From: Rubripirellula lacrimiformis
Lineage (GTDB): Bacteria; Planctomycetota; Planctomycetia; Pirellulales; Pirellulaceae
DNA: 64,000 nt
Reading direction: 5' to 3'
Assembly: GCF_007741535.1 (NCBI RefSeq)
Contig: NZ_CP036525.1
Coordinates: 6,882,001 to 6,946,000 of the forward strand
The notes under the pieces were generated by a model. It was given only the letters and a program-made list of their open reading frames with translations. It did not search any database and was not told where the DNA came from. A program made the translations under genes and the position numbers. Positions 28,393 to 38,410 of the stretch are shown one piece after another; position 1 is the stretch's first letter; each line of letters opens with the position of its first letter.

Positions 28393-30938
28393 TTTGGCTT
28401 TAGCCCTCGCGTGGTCGCCGTTGCGGTTGTCGGATCCTCGGGCCAATGATGCTTGGGATACCGCCGGCGAAGTTCCTTGCGAACGTGTTGGTAGGTTTCT
28501 CGCCAAAAATTCTGAAGATCTTCGGTAATCTGTTGGGGCCGGTAGTTTGGTCCCAACAAATGCAATTGCAACAGGACACGCCCGCCGGCGATCCGCGGCG
28601 TCTCGGCACATCCGAACAGTTCTTGAATGCGAACTTCCATCCAGGGGGATCGATCAGCCGCATAGTGGATGACCATCGAATTGCCGCTAGGGACTTTTAA
28701 CTTGGTCGGGGCATGCTGGTCGATCAACTGCAATTGCGACCAGTCGTACCGGCCTTTCAGATGATCCAGCCAGGGTGCCGACTGCAACTGGGCAATCGAT
28801 GTCCGCGTCTGGCAAAGCTGCTGCAACACCTCCTGCACTCCTTCGTCATCCAACGCAGGCAGTTCTAGTTCGGGCATCTGCGCCGTCAGGAATCGCACAC
28901 GATCGATGAACGCACCGACCGCCTTATCTTTCCGCGGGAAGACGGATTCCAGATCGGCCAGGGCATGCCGCATCAGAATCTGCGCCGTTTCGGCGTTTGG
29001 CTGACAGGGGATCGGCGATTCCGCCAGCAACAGGTCGTCAAAGTAACGCCGCCGCCGAGCGACCACTGATTTCATGGACGGATAATAAAACGGTTCGTCG
29101 ATTTCGCGAATCAGTTCATCGTCTAGCCAGCTTTCGTCGATCGTCGACGCCGCCCGCACGGTGGCTTCGGTCCCATTGGCATCGACATCAATGCACAGAA
29201 ACAGCTCCCCACTGCGGCAGGATGAACCGCGGTCCAACTTGACTCCTCGCCCACCAACCATCACACCACTGGGATCCCCGGCCTTGCGTCGACGGGCAAC
29301 TCGATCGGGATAGGCGGCCAATAACGACCGCTGCAATCGCGTCTCCGGTGCACCCCCATGTTTCGCCCCCGATCGAACAGGCGTCACACGCCGGATCTGA
29401 TCCGCCACACGAAGCACCTGCTTGGCGGCTGCCACGTTCGCGACTGCCGATGCGTCCCCGTCACGGAACTGTTTCATCCGTTCCACCCGGTCCGTCACGT
29501 CACATGCGGTCACCAAAGAACCGCCGGACGACGGCATTCCCGCGGTCGAAGATCCTCGAAACGGGTCACGTTCGGTCAACAGCGCCGCGGCAATCGCCGC
29601 ATCATCCACCTCGGACAACTCGGCCGCTTCGATCATGAATCGCGACAACCTGGGATGCAGTGGCAAAGCGGCCATCTGGTTGCCCATCGAAGTCACCTTT
29701 CCGTCGTCATCCACCGCGCCGACGCGTTGCAGGTATCGACGTGCCAGTTCAACCGATTCGATCGGCGGCGGCGTGATCCAGGGAAAGGCCAGCACGTCTC
29801 TTTCGCCCCACGCCGCCAACGTCAGCATCGCTCCGGAAAGATCACCGCGACTGATTTCAGGAGTATCGGCGGCACGGCGAGCGACGTTGGCCGCCGCTGG
29901 CCACAACCGAATGCAAACCCCTGGCTGAGTCCGACCGGCACGGCCGGATCGTTGGTCGGCCGACGCCTGGGAAATCGGTTCCAACATCAACTTTGGCAAA
30001 CCAACCTGCCGGTCGAACCGCATCACACGGGCCAAACCGGAATCGACCACGGTCGTGACACCGGGGATCGTGATCGACGTCTCGGCAACGTTGGTCGCCA
30101 AAATGATCTTTCGCTCGACCGCCCCCCCGTCCGGCCGATCCCTCAACACCGCGTCCTGATCGGCCGGTGATAGGTCACCGTACAATTCCATCACGGTGGC
30201 ATCGCGATCCAGCCGCCGCTGCCCGATCAACCGCGCGGTGGACCGGATTTCGCCCACACCGGGCAGGAAAACCAAGAGGTGGCCACGCGACGATTTCAGC
30301 GCATCCGGCAAGACGCCCGCGACTTGATCCGACACCCGGGCCTTGGCCGGCGGCTGCGAATATCGGACATCAACCGGATAGGTGCGTCCCTCGCTGACCA
30401 CGGAAACCGCGTCACCAAGGAAATCAGCGATCGGCTGTGGATCCAGCGTTGCCGACATCACCATCAGTCGCAGTTCCGGCCGAAGTGTGGTCCGGATTCT
30501 TTGCAGCATGCCTAGTGCCAGATCAACCTCTAGCGACCGTTCATGGAATTCATCCAGCAGCACGCAGCCAACATCTTCCAATAACGGGTCGTCATGCAGT
30601 CGCCGCAGCAGCATCCCCGTCGTCATCGCAATCAAACGTGTCTGGTGCGAAACCTTTTTGTCGAACCGAACGTGATAGCCAACATCATCGCCCAGTTTGG
30701 TTCCCACCAGCGAAGCCAAGCGAGCGGCTGCCGAACGGGCCGCTAACCGACGTGGCTGGATCAACAATATTTTGCCTTCACCGGCGATCGCGTGATTCAG
30801 CAGAACCGGTGGGATCCCGGTCGTTTTGCCAGCCCCCGGCGGCGCCTTCAAGACCACTGATTTCCCAGCCTGCAGGGCAGCCAAGATCTCGGGTACGCAC
30901 TGCATCACGGGCAGGTCGTCGGTCGTGGGGCGATTCAC
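28389..30938 (-). CDS. hrpB: ATP-dependent helicase HrpB
   Basis: An 849-residue DEAH-type helicase of the HrpB family (usual length 800-850). Motif I PPGAGKTTGIP, motif II DEFHERSLEVD, motif III MSATLD, motif VI QRSGRAGRTQPG, then the winged-helix/HA2 part and the HrpB C-terminal domain ending with WARDPTT-like basic residues. The biological role of HrpB is poorly defined. It starts GTG at 30938 without a clear ribosome-binding site; ATG at 30905 is possible. Its stop overlaps fetA by four bases, an odd partnership that is probably only co-transcription. Confidence 0.92.
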   Translation of the reverse strand: MNRPTTDDLPVMQCVPEILAALQAGKSVVLKAPPGAGKTTGIPPVLLNHAIAGEGKILLIQPRRLAARSAAARLASLVGTKLGDDVGYHVRFDKKVSHQTRLIAMTTGMLLRRLHDDPLLEDVGCVLLDEFHERSLEVDLALGMLQRIRTTLRPELRLMVMSATLDPQPIADFLGDAVSVVSEGRTYPVDVRYSQPPAKARVSDQVAGVLPDALKSSRGHLLVFLPGVGEIRSTARLIGQRRLDRDATVMELYGDLSPADQDAVLRDRPDGGAVERKIILATNVAETSITIPGVTTVVDSGLARVMRFDRQVGLPKLMLEPISQASADQRSGRAGRTQPGVCIRLWPAAANVARRAADTPEISRGDLSGAMLTLAAWGERDVLAFPWITPPPIESVELARRYLQRVGAVDDDGKVTSMGNQMAALPLHPRLSRFMIEAAELSEVDDAAIAAALLTERDPFRGSSTAGMPSSGGSLVTACDVTDRVERMKQFRDGDASAVANVAAAKQVLRVADQIRRVTPVRSGAKHGGAPETRLQRSLLAAYPDRVARRRKAGDPSGVMVGGRGVKLDRGSSCRSGELFLCIDVDANGTEATVRAASTIDESWLDDELIREIDEPFYYPSMKSVVARRRRYFDDLLLAESPIPCQPNAETAQILMRHALADLESVFPRKDKAVGAFIDRVRFLTAQMPELELPALDDEGVQEVLQQLCQTRTSIAQLQSAPWLDHLKGRYDWSQLQLIDQHAPTKLKVPSGNSMVIHYAADRSPWMEVRIQELFGCAETPRIAGGRVLLQLHLLGPNYRPQQITEDLQNFWRETYQHVRKELRRRYPKHHWPEDPTTATATTRGLKPK

Positions 30939-31074
30939 AAATGACTTTCAAACACAGGATGCGGAGAACAAAGGAATGCAATGCAGCCATGCTATCGGCT
31001 GATCCCGTGACCGCAATCGGCGGTGGAGGGGATGCGGTGGAAGTTTCAGGGATGCTGCTTGGGATGAAGCTTCG

Positions 31075-31135
31075 TTCAAGTTCAAGTTCAAGTTTCTGCC
31101 ACGCATGCATTTGGACCTGAACTTGAACTCGCTCC
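31075..31135. repeat. TTCAAG microsatellite and inverted copy
   Basis: Three TTCAAG units near 31077-31097 and an inverted CTTGAACTCG copy near 31122-31131 flank about 25 bases. It could serve as a hairpin at the end of the membrane-protein gene. Confidence 0.5.
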
Positions 31136-31951
31136 CGAACCACCTGCCGCCCACAACGTTACCAGCGCAACCACCGCCTGAGCGGCAACGAACACGATCG
31201 TCTCGATCAACGTCGCACTGCTCCCGGGCATGAAAATCTGGAAACAGCACCGTAACATCACTCCCAGAGTGAGAACCATCAGCGCCAAAATCGGCAATCG
31301 AATCGCCGCGACAATCGCCCACCGCACCAGAAATCCGACCATTGCCGAGATGACCGCCAACGTCATCATCAACGTGCCGTCTTCTAATTCCACCATGGAC
31401 AGCGTCAAGGTCCAATGATGGATAACGAAGCGAAGCAGACCGAACGAAAGGGCCGAGGCCATCGTGATCCCAAGCAATGTGCGTAGATCAAAGGATTGGC
31501 GATTTCGTCCGCCAAAGACGTTCCCGGCGGCGATCATCATGGCCAGCAAAACGGATTGCACCGCATGGCCGATAACCATCGCAGCGGAAAAGCTAGATTC
31601 GTTCGCCCACCCGCGAAAATCCAAAATTGCCAGCACGCACGCAAACACACCCACGGGCGCCAAGAGAGATCGGATCCAACTGGGCAACGACGAATCAGCC
31701 ACCCACAGGATGACCAGTGAACACTGCGCGAAGGGGATCGCGAATAGAGCCACTTCGAAAAACCGGTCAGGCGAATCAGGCAACAGATCGGTGTAGAACG
31801 CCAACGCCAGGTGACAGGCCAACACCAACATGCCACGCATCGTGACCCCTGGGATGCGCCAGGACCGGCGCAACTTGCCAGGCGGACGACTACCGGACGG
31901 TTGCGTGATCAACCGAAAGTTCCAATCGGTGTCCGATTCTTCGCTCCCCAC
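31088..31951 (-). CDS. polytopic membrane protein of unknown function
   Basis: A 287-residue protein with about seven hydrophobic helices after a basic N-terminal tail (RSWRIPGVTMRGML). No family recognised. The GTG start at 31951 directly abuts the TAA of the upstream VWA gene (TAAGTG), with no ribosome-binding site visible, so translation probably relies on coupling. The coding end and downstream bases contain TTCAAG repeats that also form an inverted repeat with a GAACTTGAAC copy. Confidence 0.6.
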   Translation of the reverse strand: MGSEESDTDWNFRLITQPSGSRPPGKLRRSWRIPGVTMRGMLVLACHLALAFYTDLLPDSPDRFFEVALFAIPFAQCSLVILWVADSSLPSWIRSLLAPVGVFACVLAILDFRGWANESSFSAAMVIGHAVQSVLLAMMIAAGNVFGGRNRQSFDLRTLLGITMASALSFGLLRFVIHHWTLTLSMVELEDGTLMMTLAVISAMVGFLVRWAIVAAIRLPILALMVLTLGVMLRCCFQIFMPGSSATLIETIVFVAAQAVVALVTLWAAGGSGASSSSGPNACVAET

Positions 31952-34072
31952 TTACTGTGCCATCAACATTTTTTCGAGGACCTGTTCGGCTTCACGCATC
32001 TTCAAAGCTTCGCGGTCCTGGGATGACAACGCAGCATCGGCACCGGTCCTGCCCAGCAACTGGTTCGCTTGATGGGCCGCCAAGGTGCCTGGGTACTGCT
32101 CCACGACACGCAAGTATGCCGCTCTGCCTGCTTGGCCACCATCGCGGCGTTGGATCCGGGATGCCAGATGCAGATACCCTCTGGCACGCCGTTCATCGCG
32201 GTCAAGCGTGCGTTCAACTTCGCTGATCAGATCCGGATTGCCGACCTGATCGGCCAGTGATTTCATCATCTGTTGCGCTCGCGCCTGGTCGCCTTCATGC
32301 TCAACCGCACGAGCCTCGGCGACAGCCTCTGATGCAAGGTCCAGGATCGCGTTTCGAATACGCCAATCTCGTCGAAATCGTTGGACCAAAGAATCCAACT
32401 GAACCAGTTTCTGGATCGCTTCCCCTCGCTGGGCGCTGCCGGTCACCTCGCTGCACTGGTCACAAAAATCACCGATGATGGACTGGTGCGTTTTGCTTGT
32501 CCTTTGCGACATCATCGCGGCCCCCATCGGATCGGGGTCCGGACGCAGAACGGCGATCGCGGCGACGACATCGCCTTGGTCGGCCAGAGACTGTGCCCGC
32601 TGGCAGCGAACCGCCGCCAACTTTTCGTGGATGGATGTGGCCGATGCGGCGGCGGGATCGGTCTGAATCTCGTCCATCCACTCGGCGACGGTGTTTAGAT
32701 CATCGGCATACGGCCCCGCCTGCTGTCCTTTGGCGACAAGTTCTCGCAATACCTGTTCCTGACGCTCGCTTAAATTTCCTCCGCTGCCTTCAAGCCGAAT
32801 GGTTTCGGTAAACAGTTCGGCGGCCGATTCGACTTGATCTTCGGCCAGTAATTCCGCCGCGCGATCAACCATCCGGTCCGCCAGTTTGCGTTGGGCGATT
32901 CCCACCGAATTGAAATCCAGATGCCGTTTCATGATCGTCCGCCAGATCAGCTCCGCTTCGTCGAAATCTCCCGCCACGACCGCCGCATCGGCATCGCTCA
33001 ACATCTTGTCAGCGTGCACCGAAGCCTTGGATGCCTCGTATCGAAATTCACCGCCGGTGATCGAGGCTAATTTCTGCATGTTCGCTTTGCTGCTGGGATC
33101 TTCGAATGCGATCGCATGAATCGGCGCGGGCTCGGCGACGCCTGCGACCATCGAAAAAATATCCCCCGCCGGTCGCAGCGGCGAATTCGGTCCCGCACTC
33201 GCGGCACGGTCGAAACTGCCATCGGACAACATAAAGATGGCACTGGGGTTCATCTTCAACGCAACCCGGACGGCTTCGCGTGGGTAGGTGCCTCTCCCTT
33301 CGAACGTTTCATACAGCCATCGTTTCAAACGGCTGTGATTCTCTGGCGTTGCAGGGATCGGCTTGGGCCATGACGATCGCTCGCCAAACATGTGCGTGGT
33401 CCGCTGACTGAACAGCAACACGTAAAACTTCTGGTCAGGTCGCAGTTCCTCGACCGAGCGCAGCAGTTCATCGGTGGCACGCTGATACCGAGTCCCGCGC
33501 ATGCTGCCCGACATATCCAGCACGTAAACAAAATCGTGACCGTTGGCTTCGATGCCAAAGAACGATCCGGCCGGCCCGCTGCCGCTGCCTTGATCACCGC
33601 CACCGCCCGACGCCCCAGTTATTTTCGGGGACAGGTTCCCTGCGACTTTGGGCCCCATCCCAGGAATCACCGGCGGTGCCGGCAGACTGGGAACAGGTGC
33701 GGCCATCATCATCGCAAACGCGGGCGCCCCAGCCCCCGATTCCAATTCCATGTCCATCGGGACGATTTCGGCAACGTCCTCGTTGTCAGTCTGCTGGAAC
33801 GTCAGCACCAACATCGACACGCCCAAGTTGGCCGGCGCGATCAGCAAGAACATCACCAGCAACACCGCACCGTGGATCGCTAGCGATGTCGCAAGCCCAG
33901 CGGATTTCTGCTTCGCCCGTCGCCCGCCGTGCTTTCCCGCCATGTGACCGCGCTGGTCCGACGCAGCGGAATTCTGATCCCCACCGATCTCGACCAACAG
34001 CTCGACCGGGGGGGCAACGACCAAACGACTCGGACGTTCACTTGGCGACCCAACGTGACCTTGATTCCCCAT
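31952..34072 (-). CDS. von Willebrand factor A-domain membrane protein
   Basis: A 706-residue protein: a polar N-terminus, one membrane helix (AIHGAVLLVMFLLIAP), a Pro/Gly-rich linker, and a VWA domain with the MIDAS DMSGSM near residue 186, followed by about 350 residues of helical, TPR-like repeats (AELLAEDQVESAAELF, RGYLHLASRIQRRDGG) to the C-terminus. VWA domains bind proteins through a metal site. The ATG at 34072 is used; GGGAG is only two bases upstream, so ATG 33943 cannot be excluded. It is translationally adjacent to the membrane-protein gene. Specific role unknown. Confidence 0.8.
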   Translation of the reverse strand: MGNQGHVGSPSERPSRLVVAPPVELLVEIGGDQNSAASDQRGHMAGKHGGRRAKQKSAGLATSLAIHGAVLLVMFLLIAPANLGVSMLVLTFQQTDNEDVAEIVPMDMELESGAGAPAFAMMMAAPVPSLPAPPVIPGMGPKVAGNLSPKITGASGGGGDQGSGSGPAGSFFGIEANGHDFVYVLDMSGSMRGTRYQRATDELLRSVEELRPDQKFYVLLFSQRTTHMFGERSSWPKPIPATPENHSRLKRWLYETFEGRGTYPREAVRVALKMNPSAIFMLSDGSFDRAASAGPNSPLRPAGDIFSMVAGVAEPAPIHAIAFEDPSSKANMQKLASITGGEFRYEASKASVHADKMLSDADAAVVAGDFDEAELIWRTIMKRHLDFNSVGIAQRKLADRMVDRAAELLAEDQVESAAELFTETIRLEGSGGNLSERQEQVLRELVAKGQQAGPYADDLNTVAEWMDEIQTDPAAASATSIHEKLAAVRCQRAQSLADQGDVVAAIAVLRPDPDPMGAAMMSQRTSKTHQSIIGDFCDQCSEVTGSAQRGEAIQKLVQLDSLVQRFRRDWRIRNAILDLASEAVAEARAVEHEGDQARAQQMMKSLADQVGNPDLISEVERTLDRDERRARGYLHLASRIQRRDGGQAGRAAYLRVVEQYPGTLAAHQANQLLGRTGADAALSSQDREALKMREAEQVLEKMLMAQ

Positions 34073-34521
34073 AGCTCCCCCGAACGCCCAAGGATCCCCC
34101 CACCAACCGAACCTCGAACCTGATGCATTCAGCCCGACAAGTCAACCAAGTTTGTCGCGGGATGTCGAACGAGTCCGATTCTTCCGGTGCGAAGGGCTAG
34201 CGGTGTATGCCTCCCGCTTCCCCTGCCGAGCCATCCCAATCGAACCCCGTTGCGGCGCGGACGACAACCGGCCCGCCGACCACCAAAATCGACGGAAGCA
34301 CGGCAAATCACGTTGTTTCCACAACACCGGAACGTCAAACAGCAGGCCGTCCCAACGTGTGAATTTTTGATGAACAACCGTTCCGGACCCTTCGGCTAGC
34401 AGTTAAAAGGTTCGCATCTGAGCTTCGAAACAGCGTTTCGGAATTGTGCTGCAAACGGTTCCGTTCCGCCCGCTTCCCCTGTCACTCATCCGCCTGACAC
34501 TACCGATTCAAGAGCCCTGTT
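34073..34521. other. intergenic region between VWA gene and pstS
   Basis: 449 bases between divergent genes; it must contain both promoters. A CTGTCAC-CTGACAC pair at 34479-34500 resembles half of a Pho box, but the spacing (15) is wrong. No gene supported. Confidence 0.4.
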
Positions 34522-35574
34522 ATGCAAACCCGCTGGTATCGTCTCATCGCGTCGTTCGCTTTGGTCGCAGCAGTCGCCACTGGCTGCAGTTCGTCCCAGT
34601 CGACCGGCGACGGCGCAGCGAACGTCAAGCTGCAAGGGTCGGGAGCAAGTTTTCCCGCACCGCTTTACGGTCGCTGGTTCAAGGAATACAGCGGAGCCAC
34701 CGACGGCGTGAAAGTCGACTACCAAGCCAAAGGCAGTGGCGGTGGCATCAAAGACTTTATCGAACACACCGTTGATTTTGCTGCCAGCGACGCGGCGATG
34801 AACGACGAAGAAATCGCACAAGTCGATGTGGGGGTCGTCCTGTTGCCGATGACCGCTGGCAGTGTCGTGCTGGCTTACAACCTGCCCGAACTGGACAAAC
34901 CGCTTCAACTTTCACGCGAAGCCTACACCGGGATCTTCTTGGGTCAAGTTTCCAGCTGGGACGATGAATCCATCGCCAAGACGAACGAAGGCGTCCAGCT
35001 TCCTTCGCTGCCGATCACGGTGGTGCGGCGAGCGGACAGCAGCGGAACGACATTCGTATTCACCAATCACATTAGCGAAATCAGCGACGATTTCCGCAGT
35101 GGCCCCGGTGTTGGCAAGAGCGTCAACTGGCCCGAAAGCGACAAGTTCATCGCTGCACCGAAGAACGACGGCGTGACCGCCACGATCAAACAAACCCCCG
35201 GAGCAATCGGCTACATCGAATTCGGTTTTGCCGAACAAGCCAAGTTGCCGATGGCTTCGCTGGAAAACAAGTCCGGTAACTTCGTGGCCCCTTCGCTGGA
35301 AAACGCCAAGGCCGCGTTGGCCGCGGTGGAAATGCCCGATGACCTGCGTGCTTGGTTGCCCGACCCCGCAGGCGAAAACGCGTACCCGATCGTCAGCTAC
35401 ACCTGGTTGCTGTGCTACCAAAAGTACGAAGACCCGTCGAAGGCCGATGCGTTGAAGGATCTGGTCCGATGGTGTTTGACCGAAGGCCAGAAGTCCAGCG
35501 CCGAAATGGGCTACGTGCCGCTTCCGCCCAACGTCGTAGAAACGATCACCGCGAAACTGGAAAACATCCAGTAG
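34522..35574 (+). CDS. pstS: phosphate ABC transporter substrate-binding protein
   Basis: A 350-residue PstS lipoprotein binding phosphate in the periplasm. The lipobox VATGC puts the lipidated Cys at residue 22. The phosphate-binding fold is recognisable by QGSGASFPAPLYGRWF at the mature start, GSGGGIKDFI, DFAASDAAM and SSGTTFVFTNHI. The pstC gene begins 65 bases on. Four genes in transport order (S-C-A-B) make this a complete high-affinity uptake system. Confidence 0.97.
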   Translation: MQTRWYRLIASFALVAAVATGCSSSQSTGDGAANVKLQGSGASFPAPLYGRWFKEYSGATDGVKVDYQAKGSGGGIKDFIEHTVDFAASDAAMNDEEIAQVDVGVVLLPMTAGSVVLAYNLPELDKPLQLSREAYTGIFLGQVSSWDDESIAKTNEGVQLPSLPITVVRRADSSGTTFVFTNHISEISDDFRSGPGVGKSVNWPESDKFIAAPKNDGVTATIKQTPGAIGYIEFGFAEQAKLPMASLENKSGNFVAPSLENAKAALAAVEMPDDLRAWLPDPAGENAYPIVSYTWLLCYQKYEDPSKADALKDLVRWCLTEGQKSSAEMGYVPLPPNVVETITAKLENIQ

Positions 35575-35639
35575 TTCGCCGGGCGACTGTTCGAAGTCCC
35601 GCCCTGAACCGCCAAACCTTTTCCCTTCGATCGTTCTGT

Positions 35640-36626
35640 ATGTCGACCACCTTGCCCAACGCCGCGAACCGACCTGACGAGAGCGTGATTTCGACACCAC
35701 CGTCGAAATTCGACATCGTCATCGATCGTGGCTTCCGTGGACTGACCGGCTTCTTTGCTTGGTCGACGGTGTCGCTGGTGTTCTTCATCGTCTACGAAGT
35801 GGGCGGCAAGGCGATGCCAGCGATCAAGACCCACGGTCTATCGTTTCTGACCACACAGACCTGGGACCTCCAGAACGAACAGTTTGGTGTGCTGCCGGAA
35901 ATCTGGGGCACGCTGTACAGTTCGATCTTGGCTCTGATGATCGGCGGTTTCTTTGGAATTTCGATCGCGATCTTCCTGACCCAAGACTTCTTGCCACGCA
36001 AAGTCGAATGGGTGTTCAAGAACATCGTCGAACTGCTGGCAGCGATCCCCAGTGTGGTGTACGGATTGTGGGGCATCTTTGTGGTGATCCCGACGCTGCG
36101 ACCCTCCGCCATCTGGTTGCACGAAAACCTGGGCTGGATCCCGTTCTTTGGAACGTCGTTGTCCGGCCCCGGAATGCTGCCGGCCGCATTGGTGCTTGCC
36201 ATCATGGTGCTGCCAACGGTGTCGGCGATTTCTCGCGATTCGCTCAGCAACGTGCCCGGCAAATTGAAAGAAGCCGCCGTCGGACTCGGTGCGACCCGTT
36301 GGGAAGCCATCTTCGGCGTGATCCTGCCAACGGCGGCCAAAGGGATCTTCGGCGCCTTGGTGCTGGGCTTTGGCCGGGCGCTTGGCGAAACGATGGCGCT
36401 TGCGATGTTGGTGGGCAATTCCAACCAGATGAGCATCTCGTTGTTTTCGCCCGGCAATACGCTGGCCGCGCTGTTGGCGAATCACTTTCCCGAAGCTGGC
36501 GAAAAGGAAGAACCCGTGTTGATGTACGCAGCCCTGGTGCTGCTGGGGATCACTCTGCTGGTCAACATCTGCGGTGCATTCGTCCTGAGCCATACCACGC
36601 GTCGTGCAGCGGGAGGACAGAAATGA
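35640..36626 (+). CDS. pstC: phosphate ABC transporter permease PstC
   Basis: A 328-residue permease with six membrane helices after a short cytoplasmic tail. Conserved blocks are PSVVYGLWGIFVV and the cytoplasmic loop EAAVGLGATRWEAI that contacts PstB, followed by GRALGETMA. The ATG at 35640 is the only plausible start; no strong ribosome-binding site. Its TGA overlaps the pstA ATG by four bases. Confidence 0.96.
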   Translation: MSTTLPNAANRPDESVISTPPSKFDIVIDRGFRGLTGFFAWSTVSLVFFIVYEVGGKAMPAIKTHGLSFLTTQTWDLQNEQFGVLPEIWGTLYSSILALMIGGFFGISIAIFLTQDFLPRKVEWVFKNIVELLAAIPSVVYGLWGIFVVIPTLRPSAIWLHENLGWIPFFGTSLSGPGMLPAALVLAIMVLPTVSAISRDSLSNVPGKLKEAAVGLGATRWEAIFGVILPTAAKGIFGALVLGFGRALGETMALAMLVGNSNQMSISLFSPGNTLAALLANHFPEAGEKEEPVLMYAALVLLGITLLVNICGAFVLSHTTRRAAGGQK

Positions 36627-37537
36627 ACGAAGAAGAAATCACCGCCGCATTCGAGGGCGTCGACTTTCCCCGCTTGGAAAGATCACTGCGTCACCCGCGC
36701 ACCCTGATCAGTGTGGTGCTATCGCTGGGTACCGGCATCACCACGGTGATCGCCTGCATCCCGTTGTTCAGCGTGCTGTTCATGCTGGTCTATCGCGGTG
36801 GCAAGAAACTTTCGACCGAACTGTTCACCGAACTGCCACCGACGGCATTCGAACAGGGCGGTGGGTTCGGCAACGCGATCGTGGGTACCGCAGTGGTGGT
36901 TTCGATCGCAGCGGCGATCGCGATCCCCGTGGGCGTGTTGACCGCGGTTTTCTTGGCCGAATTCGGACCGGACAGCAAGACCGCTTCGGTGACTCGGTTC
37001 TGTGCCAAGACACTGACCGGTCTGCCATCGATCTTGGCGGGCGTGTTCGCTTATGCCGCCGTCGTGCTTGCAACCGGCAGCTACTCGGCACCCGCCGGCG
37101 GTGTGGCACTGTCGCTATTGATGCTTCCGACCATCATTTTGACGGCCGAAGAAGCGATGCGAATGGTGCCCCGAAAGATGAAAGAAGCCGCGATCGGCAT
37201 GGGCTGCACCCGGACACAAGTGGCTTGGAAAATCGTATTGCCAACGGCTCTGCCGGGCATTCTGACAGGTGTCATGCTGGCGGTCGCTCGCGCGGCCGGC
37301 GAGACCGCACCGCTGTTGTTTACAGCGTTGTTTAGCAACTACTGGATCTTCGAAGATGGTCAGTCGCAGCTGATGGAGCCGACCGCGTCCCTGGCAGTCT
37401 TCATTTACAACTTCTCCGGAATGCCATTCGAGAATCAAATCGAAATGGCTTGGGCGGCTTCGCTGGTTCTGGTGCTGTTGGTGCTCGCCATCAACATCAC
37501 GGGCCAATTGATTTCCAGCCGCGCAAAATCTCGTTAG
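36623..37537 (+). CDS. pstA: phosphate ABC transporter permease PstA
   Basis: A 304-residue permease forming the channel with PstC, with six membrane helices. PstB-contact loop: KEAAIGMGCTRTQVAWKIVLPTA, then ARAAGETAPLL, both typical of PstA. GGAGG lies upstream of the ATG within the pstC end. Nine bases separate its stop from pstB. Confidence 0.96.
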   Translation: MNEEEITAAFEGVDFPRLERSLRHPRTLISVVLSLGTGITTVIACIPLFSVLFMLVYRGGKKLSTELFTELPPTAFEQGGGFGNAIVGTAVVVSIAAAIAIPVGVLTAVFLAEFGPDSKTASVTRFCAKTLTGLPSILAGVFAYAAVVLATGSYSAPAGGVALSLLMLPTIILTAEEAMRMVPRKMKEAAIGMGCTRTQVAWKIVLPTALPGILTGVMLAVARAAGETAPLLFTALFSNYWIFEDGQSQLMEPTASLAVFIYNFSGMPFENQIEMAWAASLVLVLLVLAINITGQLISSRAKSR

Positions 37538-37546
37538 GACCCTGTC

Positions 37547-38371
37547 ATGATCGCTCCGACCCAAACAGCTGCCGCCGACGTCCTTGCCGACGCCAACAAC
37601 GCAGCATTGATCGATTGCCGAATCAACAACCTTTACTACGGCAATTTTCGCGCAGTTCGCGACAGCCACATCCCCATCGACCGTGGTTCGATCACCGCGT
37701 TCATTGGACCATCGGGATGCGGTAAAAGCAGCGCACTGCGTTGTCTGAACCGGATGAACGACCTAGTTCGTGGTTTTCGTTTTGACGGCCATGTCCACTT
37801 CCGTGGCGCCGACATCTATCACCCCCGCGTTGATCCCGTCGCCGTCCGCCGCTATATCGGCATGGTGTTTCAACAACCCAATCCGTTTGCGATGAGCATC
37901 TTCAACAACGTCGCGTTCGGACTGCGATTGAATCGGTTCCGCGGCAATGTGGCTGCCAAGGTCGAAGAAGCACTCCGCGGCGCCGCCCTATGGGACGAAG
38001 TCAAAGACAAACTGAAGGCCAGCGGGCTGTCGCTTTCCGGCGGACAACAACAACGCCTGTGCATCGCACGCGCGATCGCGACGGAACCCGAAGTCATGTT
38101 GATGGACGAACCCTGCTCGGCTCTGGATCCGATCGCGACGCGTCGAATCGAAGAATTGATGGAAGAACTGAAGCAGAAGTACACGATCGCGATCGTCACC
38201 CATAACCTGCAACAAGCCAAACGTGTCGCCGACAAAACCGCGTTCATGTACGTCGACACTTCCGACGGCGGCCGAACGGGATACCTGGTCGAATTCGGTG
38301 ACACGCAGCAGATCTTCGAAGATCCCCAGCAAGACGACACCAAGCGATACATCAGTGGCGAGTTCAGCTGA
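37547..38371 (+). CDS. pstB: phosphate ABC transporter ATPase PstB
   Basis: A 274-residue ATPase: Walker [11 protein letters not shown]-loop VFQQPNPF, signature [16 protein letters not shown], Walker [15 protein letters not shown]-loop THN. It powers PstCA. AGGA precedes the ATG. No phoU, phoB or phoR follows, unlike many pst operons; the next gene is convergent. Confidence 0.97.
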   Translation: MIAPTQTAAADVLADANNAALIDCRINNLYYGNFRAVRDSHIPIDRGSITAFIGPSGCGKSSALRCLNRMNDLVRGFRFDGHVHFRGADIYHPRVDPVAVRRYIGMVFQQPNPFAMSIFNNVAFGLRLNRFRGNVAAKVEEALRGAALWDEVKDKLKASGLSLSGGQQQRLCIARAIATEPEVMLMDEPCSALDPIATRRIEELMEELKQKYTIAIVTHNLQQAKRVADKTAFMYVDTSDGGRTGYLVEFGDTQQIFEDPQQDDTKRYISGEFS

Positions 38372-38390
38372 ACCTGGCGCCACCCAAATG

Positions 38391-38408
38391 CCGCTGCCAC
38401 TGCAGCGG
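38391..38408. terminator. hairpin between convergent pstB and EEP genes
   Basis: A perfect seven-base-pair stem, CCGCTGC and GCAGCGG around a CACT loop, in the 39-base gap between two convergent stops. There is no T-run, so it may act as a bidirectional Rho-independent-like or pausing structure. Confidence 0.5.
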
Positions 38409-38410
38409 GT

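Noticed and set aside
34479-34500. Pho box upstream of pstS
   Set aside because: The CTGTCAC and CTGACAC elements are 15 bases apart instead of 11 and only partly match.
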